This document shows positions 1 to 10,900 of a stretch of 64,000 bases of DNA, piece by piece. The position numbers were made by a program, and so were the translations under genes. Below the pieces are notes generated by a model. That model worked only from the letters and a program-made list of their open reading frames with translations. It was not told where the DNA came from and did no database searches. Origin of the DNA: Paenibacillus phytohabitans. Lineage in GTDB: Bacteria > Bacillota > Bacilli > Paenibacillales > Paenibacillaceae. Each line of letters opens with the position of its first letter. The stretch's first letter is position 1. The stretch covers positions 209,698 to 273,697 of the forward strand of contig NZ_WHOB01000012.1 in NCBI RefSeq assembly GCF_013141775.1. The letters are read 5' to 3'.

Positions 1-1885
1 TTAGATCCGGCCGGTTGAGATAACCTTCAGCCAGTCCCGGTCCGGATAGGCAGAGCTCCCCTGCTATGCCCCGGGGAACCGGCTCCAGACGGTCATCGAG
101 TAGATATGCCTTCATATTGGCGATCGGCCGGCCGATCGCGATGTGCTCTGAAGGGTAAACTTCTCTTTTACACAAGGCTACGATACTGGTTTCCGTAGGT
201 CCATATTCATTAACAATTTCTACATCGGGTAACTGACACCGGCTTTCTCGCACAAGAACAGGTGTAATCCGTTCACCGGCCAGCGTAACTATCCGGAGCC
301 GGAGGCCATCATTCTCCTTAATCTGCTCGAGCAAAAGGCGGTACAGCGCGGGAACGCAAATAAAATGTGTGATTTGATGAACGATAAGCAGCTGTTTTAA
401 CCGAAGCGGGTCCTTGACCTGAATTTCATTAGCCATAAATACATTCGCTCCGGATACCAGTGGAGTAAAGAAAGCGGTCAGGAAACCATCAAAGGAATAA
501 GAAAACAGTTGAATGGTCCGATCATGTTCATCCAGGCGATATTCTTCCCGTCTCCAATGGATGGAATTGGCCAGTCCCCGGTGAGAGACAGCAACGCCTT
601 TAGCGGTGCCGGTCGTACCGGAAGTATAAATAATGTAGGCGGGCGATTCGCCTGTAACCGGAGGGTAGACTTCTCTTTCTTCCCATTCAGCATCAAGATC
701 CTCGCATTCGATCACTTCAATACCGGTGAATAGCGGGTTGTCTGCATATCTGTGTTGAGTAATCACCCGTTTGACGCCAACATCTGCAAACATAAACCGG
801 ATTCTTTCACCCGGAGAATTGATATCAGCAGGGAGAAAGCAAGCCCCTATTTTCAAAACAGTCAGAATAGCCACTGCTGCTTCCGATCCTCGGTCCAGAA
901 ATAGGGCTACCGCTTCCCCGCTATGGATTCCTTTCCGGTTCAGCGCGTTCACCCAACGATTAACACGCTGATTCAACCCCGAGTAATTCATGACTTCTTC
1001 AGGTGTAATGATTGCCTCAGCATTTGGTGTTCGGAGGACTTGTGCTTCGAACATCTCGATTACATTTCCGTTCGAATGCATTGGTTGGCCTGAAGCATAT
1101 TGATCTAATACTATTTTGCGTTCTTCTTCAGAAAGCCATGAGCACTCCGCAGCCGGTCGATCCGGATACGCGGTAAGCTCCTGCAGGAGATGAATAAATT
1201 GAGCCGCCAATCGGTCAACTGTACTTTCAGGCCAATATCGGCTTGATCCGCACAGCTTAATGTGCAGGTGCTCTCCCATCAGCTCGATCTCTATAAGCAA
1301 TCCGGTAACATCCGCTTCGATGTTCGCTTCCATCTCACCATGAAGCTCTCTCATCCCTAACCGGATATGGCGAAGAAACGAATAATCCCGGTCATGGATT
1401 ACCTTCATATCCGCAATGACCTTATCCATCGGGAAGTCTGCGTTTCGAAAAGCTTCCGTGTAAGTGTCCATCACCTCATTCAGCCATTCACGAAAGGAAC
1501 TCTTTCCCGGCTTCTTATCAATTAGAGGAATCCATTGAGCTTCAGACAGGTCTGAACTGGCAGCAATGCGTATACGATTCGGGCAGGCCACAGTAACCGA
1601 GCTTCCGTCTGTATATCTATGAATCAGGCATTTCAAGGCAGCAAGTATGATCAGATATAACGCCTCCGGGGAATTACCGCTCATCCGAAACAGTCTTTCT
1701 CCGAGCTCAGAGGGTATACTGGACTCGGCTTTGTGAATCTTAAAGGGTAGTTCCATCCGTGGAACGGAAAGTGACAGCAGCGGTTCTTCTTCCTGCAGAT
1801 CCAGCATTTTTTTAAGCCAATATTTCTTTTGTTTTCTAAGTTCAGACCCTGCCGGAATTTCATGTGTCCATTCACCCTTATTCAT
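1..1885 (-). CDS. Non-ribosomal peptide synthetase, N-terminal part (half C domain - A domain), cut by window edge
   Basis: Reading from the ATG at 1885, the frame stays open for 628 codons to the window edge, so the C-terminus is missing. Residues 1-245 resemble only the C-terminal half of a condensation domain; no HHxxxDG motif is present. An adenylation domain starts near residue 255, with A3 YTSGTTGTAKG (420-430), A4 FDGFLT (465-470), A5 NEYGPTE (559-565) and A6 GELCLSG. Aligning these to GrsA by eye gives a pocket code of about D-G-T-I-T-A-E-I-V, close to the Bacillus Tyr code DGTITAEVAK, so Tyr is the likely substrate. The gene starts 23 bases after the upstream synthetase stops, with GGGAGAGG as ribosome-binding site, so it is the next gene of the same operon. 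The family call is firm. The Tyr assignment is an inference. Confidence 0.93.
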   Translation of the reverse strand, partial: MNKGEWTHEIPAGSELRKQKKYWLKKMLDLQEEEPLLSLSVPRMELPFKIHKAESSIPSELGERLFRMSGNSPEALYLIILAALKCLIHRYTDGSSVTVACPNRIRIAASSDLSEAQWIPLIDKKPGKSSFREWLNEVMDTYTEAFRNADFPMDKVIADMKVIHDRDYSFLRHIRLGMRELHGEMEANIEADVTGLLIEIELMGEHLHIKLCGSSRYWPESTVDRLAAQFIHLLQELTAYPDRPAAECSWLSEEERKIVLDQYASGQPMHSNGNVIEMFEAQVLRTPNAEAIITPEEVMNYSGLNQRVNRWVNALNRKGIHSGEAVALFLDRGSEAAVAILTVLKIGACFLPADINSPGERIRFMFADVGVKRVITQHRYADNPLFTGIEVIECEDLDAEWEEREVYPPVTGESPAYIIYTSGTTGTAKGVAVSHRGLANSIHWRREEYRLDEHDRTIQLFSYSFDGFLTAFFTPLVSGANVFMANEIQVKDPLRLKQLLIVHQITHFICVPALYRLLLEQIKENDGLRLRIVTLAGERITPVLVRESRCQLPDVEIVNEYGPTETSIVALCKREVYPSEHIAIGRPIANMKAYLLDDRLEPVPRGIAGELCLSGPGLAEGYLNRPDL

Positions 1886-1908
1886 ACACTTATCCCTCTC
1901 CCGTTTGG

Positions 1909-4900
1909 CTAGAAATGAAATTCAATGACACTTCCGCTTTGCCCCTTGTCCTCCGCCTCTTCCGGCAGATGTTCAAGGACGATATCCTGCAATGAAACTT
2001 CTGGATACGCTGTAACCTTCTCCAGAACAGTCATCAATGATGCAAGCCAGAAGCGGAGTTCTCCCTCGTCGAAGGCAGACCGGTTATAGACAAATTTAAT
2101 CGTGAGACCGTCAAGAGGCTCCACAACAAGGTTGAAATCGTAATTCGTATGCGCGTGCCACTCATAATCCACCAGTTCAAGACGGTCCGGTAATTCCAGC
2201 TGAAGCGGATAATTTTCAAAAATAACGACATGGTTGATACTCGTCCCTCCTCCAGCACTCTGGACAGCTGATAGCGGCAGATAAGAAAAGGGTTCTTTGT
2301 CTAGCATTTCTCTTTGAAGCCGGTAAGCCAGCTCAAGAAACGAGCCGGTTCCGTCTTTGACCCGTACAGGAACAGTGTTAATGAATAAACCTGTCATTTG
2401 GTCAATGTCTTGGACCTCCGGTGTCCGTCCGGAAACAATTGTACCAAACAGAATGTCATCGGCATCATTCAGCTTCTGAAGAACTACAGCCCATGCAGCC
2501 TGGAACAGATTATTCAGTGTTATGCTGCGTTCGGCGGACAGCCGGCTAAGGTCCTTATACAGTTTGCTGCTCAGAGCTTCCTTCAGCTCGCCTTGACAGT
2601 AAGGTGTACTGTTTGCTCCGGTCTCTTTCGGCAGTAAATTCTTGTTGCCGTAACCAGACAGATAAGCTCTCCAATAAGCCTCAGCTTCCTGCCGTTCGCT
2701 GCCCTCAATCCATTCAATGTAATCGCCGTAAGCGGGAGCCGGCCGGACATGGGCGGAATGTGAACGCTTGGAAGCGTAGAGACTGAACCATTCCCGAAGA
2801 ATCAGACCTACACTCCAGCCATCAAGCAAAATATGATGAAAGCTCCAGACGAGGATGTGTTCGTCATGGCCCGTATGGATCAGCGCCGCTCTAACAGGAA
2901 TTTCCCCTGTTACCTCAAACCGTTTGCTTAAATCCTCTTCAAGAAATTGATTCAGGGCTATATCTACTATGCGAAATGCGGCCTCCCAGCTCTTCGCGAC
3001 AATTTGAAGCGGACGATTAAGTCCCTGCACAACGAAGCTTGTCCGTAGAATATCATGACGATCCGTGAGTATTTGGAAACAGCTCCGCATCCGCTCCGGG
3101 TCAAGGACACCTTTCAGCCTGATTACGCATTGCTCGAAATAGGCTGGAGAACCGGGATAGCGAAGGTGATGAAACAGCATGCTCTCCTGCATAGGTGACA
3201 GCGGATAGGCCTTATGGAAATCAACACTGGAGACTGTGTGAAGCGCAGCTAGCTCAGCCTCTGAAACAAGCCTTGACTGCTGTGGCTCCGTATACGGGAC
3301 AATGTATTCGCCGCCTGATGACAGCAGTAATTCCAACCCGGTTAAGAAATCTTTAAGCAAGGCCAACATTGACTCTGCTCCAAACCCATGCCGGTTGTAA
3401 TCCACCTCGATAAGCAGCCTCTGATCCTTCATTATTGCGTTAAGCACAACCGGGAATGGGCGTTCCGACTCCGGGCTCTCCGTTCCGTGCATAGAAAGAT
3501 CTGACACCCGGAATAAAGAGCGGTAGGCCTCATCATTCAGTTCACCCATATAGTTAAAGCAAAGCTCGGGAAGTATATTTAGTATCTTATGTTGTGTTTT
3601 TATATTTTCCTCAGCATATTTAATGGCGTTATACCCCGCGCCTTTGTTCGGAAGCTGTTGAAGCTCGCTGTGCAGCTGAGCTGCATACCCGGCCGGCTCC
3701 GCAGCTGCAGCGGCGTTAAGATATACGGGATAATGTGATGTAAACCAGCCTACTGTCCGTGTGTAATCCGGATGTCCGGCTAACGCCTCTCGCCCATGTC
3801 CCTCCAGGTGTACCCATATACCGTCTTTAACGCCGGTGCAGGAAACCGCATATCCCCATGCAGTGAGAAGTAAAGCAGGGATATCCCCTCCGCAGCGTAA
3901 GGCCGAATTCTTAATCAGCGCTGTAGCCGATTCGGTAAAATGAAGCACCGAGACTTCCGCGTCACGAACCGTTCCGTTTCCGGTGGCAAGGTCTCTTGGG
4001 AGCTGCGACGCGGGCCGCAAAGATTGTTCCACCCAATAGATCAGTTCACGCTGCGCTGTTTCGCTGCTGGTGTATTGTTTCATCATGTTCACATAATGTT
4101 TATACGAGTTGGTCTTATCGGGAAGCTTGGGTTCCCGCTTGTTCTCGAGAGCGGTATAGATGTCGTAGAAATCGTCCAGTAAAATCCGCCAGGATACCGC
4201 ATCTGTCACCAGATGGTGAACAATCAGCGTTAATGCGTCTTCCTCCGGGGTTCTCCAGAGAATTACCTGAACCAGCGGACCGTGCTCCAGATTGATGGCT
4301 TGATGAGCTGTCTCGATCCACCGTTCTCGGTCAGCGAAGCCTGCCTGTATTGTCTCCGGGTCTGCTGTTTCTGAATAGCCGCCTGTGCGGAACCCGAAAG
4401 CCGGACTTTCTTTTCGTTGACACCGCTGCCGAATCCCCCCGGCGGTCTGTTTGAATGTCATTCGCAATGCATCGTGATGACAGATCAGTCTTTCCAGCGT
4501 CTGCCGGGTTAGGTCTTCGTCAAACCGGCCGGGACGGTTCAAGGTTATGCTCTGGTTCCAATGGTTCATATCTGTAAAGGATTGATCAAAAAACCAGCGC
4601 TGAACCGGAGCTAAAGGTACCTCGCCTTCCATCGGTCCTTGCTCTGTATCCTGCTCAGTTTGTTTCAGTAAGGTAAGCTGAGCGATTCTGCGCACAGTCT
4701 GTCCGCGCATAATATCTCCGATGTCGACGCGGTAGCCTTTCTTCTTCATTTGAGCGGCGATTTGGATCGCTTTAATGGAATCCCCGCCTGCTTGAATAAA
4801 ATCGTCATCCGTCCGGACATCGGAGACCCTTAGAACGGAACGCCAGATGTCCAAAAGCTCTGTTTCAACCTGATTCTGAGGCAATCCTGCTTCCTGTTCA

Positions 4901-7900
4901 TGACGCATTCCGCGTACCGCTTCCGGCAGGCCCTTAATGTCCAGCTTCCCGTTGGCGGAAAGGGGCAGCCTGTCCAAACGGATATACCCGGACGGAAGCA
5001 TGTACAAAGGAAGCTGAGCAGACAAAAACGCCGTCAACTGCTCAGAGGTTAGCTTATTATCCGATGTGTAGTATGCGTAAAGACGCTTGCTGCCGTCTGC
5101 TTCCGGTTGGCCAATGACCGCCGCCTCCCGGATTAGGGGATGCTCCAGCAGCAGGTTCTGTATTTCTCCGGTTTCAATCCGGAATCCGTTGATTTTCACC
5201 TGGTCATCTAATCTGCCCATGTATTCCATGATGCCTTCCGGCAGCCAGCGTACGAGATCTCCTGTGCGGTACACGCTTCCCGTTTCTCCGAACCATCCGG
5301 AAGCAAACCGCTCTTGTGTCAGCTCTGGACGGTTCCGGTAGCCTCTGGCTACTCCGGCACCGGCAATACAAAGCTCTCCTGGAAGGTGCCTGGCCTGCAG
5401 CCGGCCCGCAGTGTCAGCGATATACAGCCTGATGTTGTCTATCGGTATTCCAACCGGGACCTGACTTCGCTTCCCGGCAGGGTTGAACTGGTGGATCATG
5501 CATCCGACGACCGTTTCTGTCGGACCGTATTCGTTGTAAATCTCTGTTCCGGGACCAAACAGCTTCAGGATCTCTGCCGCAGCAGAGGATTCCAGCGCTT
5601 CTCCTCCCACAATGAAGCGTCTCAACCCCGAACGTCTTGTATCGTATAAATGAAGCAGCTTTAAATGAGAGGGCGTCAGTTTTACAATCCTGGCCTCGCC
5701 TTCGCAAATGATCCGCTCCAGCGCACTTTCCACCGGTTCCGGATAGACTATGATTCGGTTGCCTGACACAAGCGGTGTGAACATCGAGGTCACCGTCAGA
5801 TCAAAGGAGATGGAGGAATACAGGGGAAAGGCGAGCTCATCGCCCCTAATATACGTCCGATCCGCCCAGCATATATAATTGGTTAATCCTCTATGCTCTA
5901 CCATGACGCCTTTAGGTTTACCTGTTGAACCGGATGTGTACATAATGTATGCAAGATTATCCGGGCCGCTCATTTGCTCCGGATTCTCCGGCGGTATTTG
6001 CCCGTCTGCCATCGCCTCTGAAGCCTGAATTACCAGTCCTTTATATTCAGCCAGTTCAGCATATGACCCGTCCGCAATGACACAGCCCGTTCCGCTATCC
6101 GATAGAATATAGGAAATCCGCTCCTTCGGGTATACAGGATCAATCGGTACATAACAGCCGCCAGATTTCCATATTCCGAGAATTGCAGCAACCAGTGCCG
6201 GGCTGCGGTGCATAACCAGTCCGACAGGAACTTCGGTGGATACGCCATTGTTGTGAAGACGTGCTGCCAGACGGTTCGCGTTGTCATTGATTGCGGCATA
6301 GGTGAAATGCTGACCTTCACAGGAGACCGCGACCGCATCCGGCGTCCGGAGAACCTGCTCCTCAAAGAGTCTGTACACCGGCTTGTCTTCCGGATATACA
6401 ACTGTCGTCCGGTTATTCCCGTGCAGCAATTGCTCCCTTTCCAGTGAAGACAGAAGCTCAATGTCCGATACATGGATGTCCGGCTGAGCGGATACCGTTT
6501 CAAGGATGGTCAATAGTTGGCTGCCCATAGCTTCGATGGTTAAGGGATCGAATAATGCCGTGCTGTATTCCAGCAGCAGCGTAAGCTGATCCGTTGTCTC
6601 TACCGCTTCAAGCGTCAAATCAAACTTGGCGGTCCGGCTTTTCTGCTCCAAGGCGGTGAAGTTCGTATGTCCAACCTGCATGGTCCGGGTTCCTACCGCA
6701 GTATGTTGATATAAGAAGACTGTATCGAACCATGGGTTTTGGCCGATCCCTCTGCTGGTGTCTGGAGAAATTTTCAGCCGTTCCAGCGGATATTCCTGGT
6801 GGCTGAACGCTTCAAGCGTTTCGGTTTGAACGTCCTGGAGCAGACCGGAGAAGAGCTGGTCTCTTTTTAAGGTATGCCTTAGCGGAATTGTATGAACAAA
6901 CATTCCCGGAACCCGTTCAATGTCTTGGTGTACCCGGCCCGAGACGGAAGTCCCAATGACCAAGTCCTCCTGATTGGCATAGCTGGAGAGCAGCAGATAA
7001 AATGCCGACAACACATAGTTATATAAGGTGAATCCGTTCCGAGCCGTATAGTTTCTGATATCCTTAAATAATCCGGACGGCAGGCTGACCGCGTAACGCT
7101 CACCCGCTATGCTGCGAACTGGGGATCGGGGGTAGTCGGTAGTCCAAGCCAGCCGCGGAAGGTCTCCTTCAAGTTTCCGCCTCCAGTATTTTTCGCTTTC
7201 CCGCATATATCCGGCACCTGCTCTGCCAAGCAGCCACTGGGAATAATCCTTATGATGAAGCAGAGGCTCAGGGAGATCTTCTCCACTGTATAAACGGATC
7301 AGCTCTTCGAACAGAATGGTGGCTGAAATACCATCCGCAATCAAATGATGCATATCCATCAGCAGAAAAGCCGCGCCGGGTTGTGATTCATTCAACCATA
7401 TTTCAATCCGCAGCAAGGGTTCAGCTTCGAGGCTAAACGGTCTTACGGCATTCAGAATCTGAGCCTTGGCCTCGCCGGCTGTACATGAGCATGTATGAAC
7501 AGGAATCCCGAGGTGTGCCTCCCGGTGAATGGTTTGTACCGGCCCGTCCTCTTCCAGATGAAAAGAGGTGCGGAGAGGTTCGTGCCGCTGAACCAGTTTA
7601 TGTGCAGCCTCTTGCATGCGGCCGATATCAAGAGAGCCCTCCACTTCAACCAGTCCGGTAATGTTGTAGGCAGTTCCTGCTCCGCCCATTCGCTCCTCTG
7701 CGAATATGGAACGTTGCTCCGGTGACAAAGGATAGGATTCTGCCTCTTCCGCTACGGGGATATGGGTTCTTGAACTCCTTGATCTTCCGTCCAGGGCTGC
7801 GGCGAAAGTGGCAATCGTCGGGTGCTGGAACATAAGATTAAGAGGCACGATAATACCCAATTCCTTCTCCAGCTTCGCCACAATAATGGTTGCCGCCAGT

Positions 7901-10900
7901 GAATTGCCGCCTGAGAGAATAAACGGGTCATGAATTCCGATGTTTTTGAGTTTAAGCACTTCCTGCCATATCCTTAGAATCAGCTCTTGTACCGGCGAAG
8001 CTGGAGGCTCAGGAGATGACTCTCGGCTCTTGCCATAGCCGGACAAACGCTCATAATCTGTTTCGCCGGCTTCATTTTGCGGTAGAATGCCTTCGATAGG
8101 GTACCATTTGGCAGGCACTAACGATTGTGGCAGAACCTTTTCCGCATATTTAGTTCCTGCATACTCATTCCGTTGCTGTCCGTCTTTGTATTCATAAAAG
8201 GCGGTTAACAGTTTGGACCCCGCAACTTCCGGTCCCGGTATCACCGCAATGTCCGAGGAGCCAATCGCCTTTAGCAGTGCCTCAATCCGGTCCAAATGAA
8301 CCCGGTAACCGCCGACACAGATGAGTCGATTCATCAAACCGAGTATTTGTATGCCGCCTTTACCCTGCCTGACAGCGGCCATTTCTGTCGGAATCTCGTC
8401 ACAGAGGTCCGCGCGTATCAAGCAGAGCTGACCCGGTACGCCCGCCAGACAAGGCACTCCATCATCATCTCGGACGGTTCCGGTTAACCCGGCATACGCT
8501 TCTTGCTTCATTCCGGATCCCGGAAGGATCGTTTCGGGTTCCCCTGCAGAGGTTACATCATGCAATGCCAGAGTTTCTCCTCCGTCCGAAACGATCTCTT
8601 CGAGGAGACGGCAGTAAGCCTCTATCCACTCTAGGGCAGTATCGCTGACGGATAAGGTATCTCCCATCTCCCATTCCAGAACCAGCTCATGTTCCATTTC
8701 CAGCACATTCAGACTGAACGGATATTTAATGCTGGAAGACGGAGACGATTCCAGGCCTGCTTCCATATCTCCGAAATAAAATGCGGAAGGCTTGTCAAAG
8801 TTAAAGATTGTACGAATTACAGGAGGCTGAAGTGAAATTCCGGCTATACTCAGATTTTTTACAATATCCGCATAGGAACAATGTTGGTATTCCAGACATT
8901 CGAGAAGCTCTTTTCTCATTTGGGAGACGTAGTCCCCGAAACGGGCTGTTCGTGGAATGCTGCTGGCAAACGGAAGCAGATTCACGCACTGTCCTATCAA
9001 ATGCGGAGCGCCCATCGCCAGCTGGCCGGATACCGGAATACCGACGGTAATATCCCGGCTTCCGGTCAATCTGGAGAGCAGAATATTATAGGCGGCCAGC
9101 ATCAGCATAAACAGCGAAGCTCCGCTGCGTTTTCCGGCAGCCCGGAGCTCAGAGGTCAGCTGCGAACCGATAGTTATGCAGCATTTCTTCCCCAATCGGG
9201 CAGTTGAATGTCCGATTCCGCCTGTGGGAAAGGACAGATCCGGAAACGGAGATTCAAGCCGGGCCCTCCAGTAATCCCGGGCAAGGCGAATATCCGCTTC
9301 GGGGATTGTCCGCTGCCACTCTGCGAATGCGGAGAAGGGTACAGGTGCAGGAGGATTATACGCTCTGATTCCCGAGTAATATCCAGCGATTTCCTCCACA
9401 ATACGCAGGATAGACCAGCCATCCGCGGCAATATGATGAGCCCGGACAATAAACCTGTGCTCCCCGGGCCCGGAATGGAGCAGACCGAACCGGATGAGGG
9501 GGCCACTCGTCAAATTAAAAGGGTCACTTATTCCGGGAAGCAGCTTCCAAAGTCTGCTTGTATCCTCAGGGTATCTGCCCGTCTCCTCTTCATACCAGCC
9601 ATAGTATTGATCAGCTTCACCGGCGGAACCGATAATCTGTAGGCTGCCGTCTTCGGCAAAACGGGTCCTCAGCATCTCATGTCTGCCGATAACTTGCCTG
9701 ATTGCGGCCCGCAGCCGGCCTACATCTAACGAACCATGCAGCCTTAATACGGCGGTTTCTGCATAAGCTTCACTGGTGTCCGGGTCCATCTGTGAAACGA
9801 ACCAAAGCTGCCGCTGTTCTTCAGTCAGCGGGATAGACTTAGTCTCCCTTTTAGACATTGGCCGCTCCGGAAGCCTCTTTCCACCTTCCGGGGGCGGTGA
9901 AGGCGGAAGAAAACCGCCCTCGCGCAGCTCTCGTACGCTGTCTATGAACGCGTTCACAATCTGTTCAATGTCCTCCATCGTATGTGAGAGCGACAAGAAG
10001 CAATTCCGGCCTTCCCAAATGTATATCCCCTTCTCCACTAATAGATAGTAGAGCAACTCTGCATCCGATTTTTGTACCACCCGAAACAGCGAACCGAAAC
10101 TTACTATGGAAAGAGGCACCTGCTCCGATTCGAAAAAAGCGTTTAAGGTATCGGCAAGCCACAGTGTCTTCCGGTTCAACTCTTCCTGCAAGGCGGGACC
10201 TTCCTCTTGCAGCCGCCGCAGGACTGCAAGGGAAGCATTCATCGCCAGCGGGTGCTGGCAGAAGGTTCCTGCCACAAATGTTCTCCGTTCCTCCTGCAAA
10301 GGCACGGAGTCGTCACCAAACGTCCACATGCCTCCATCTATGCAATCCAAAAACTCGGAGCTGCCCGAAACAATCCCAATAGGCAGACCTCCGCCCGCGA
10401 TTTTACCGTACACGGCCATGTCGGCCCGGATTCCAAACCAGGCTTGTGCGCCGCCGGGGTGAATTCGGAATCCGGTAATCACCTCGTCAAAGATTAGCGC
10501 AATGCCGCATTGTGTGGTCAAGGAACGAAGCTCTTTCAGGAAACCTGCGGGCTGCAAGTCCGGTTTCCGGCTCTGAACCGGCTCCACCAGAACGGCTGCC
10601 AACTCATTGGCATGCTGCTTAATGATGTGAAGAGAATCAGGATGGTTATAATTCAGCACGATAACCTCCCCTATCATGCCGGATGGAATTCCCGGTGCGA
10701 TAGGTGTTGCTGTACCATCCGTTCCGGTGCTCATCGCCAGTACACCATCGAAAGTCCCATGATACGATCCGGAGAAGATGGCGATTTTGGGTCTGCCTGT
10801 AGCTGCCCGTGCCAAGCGGGCGGCAACCATAATCGCTTCAGTTCCAGAATTGAAAAATGCTGAGCGTTCCATTCCTGTAAGCTCTTTTATGGCTAGAGCC

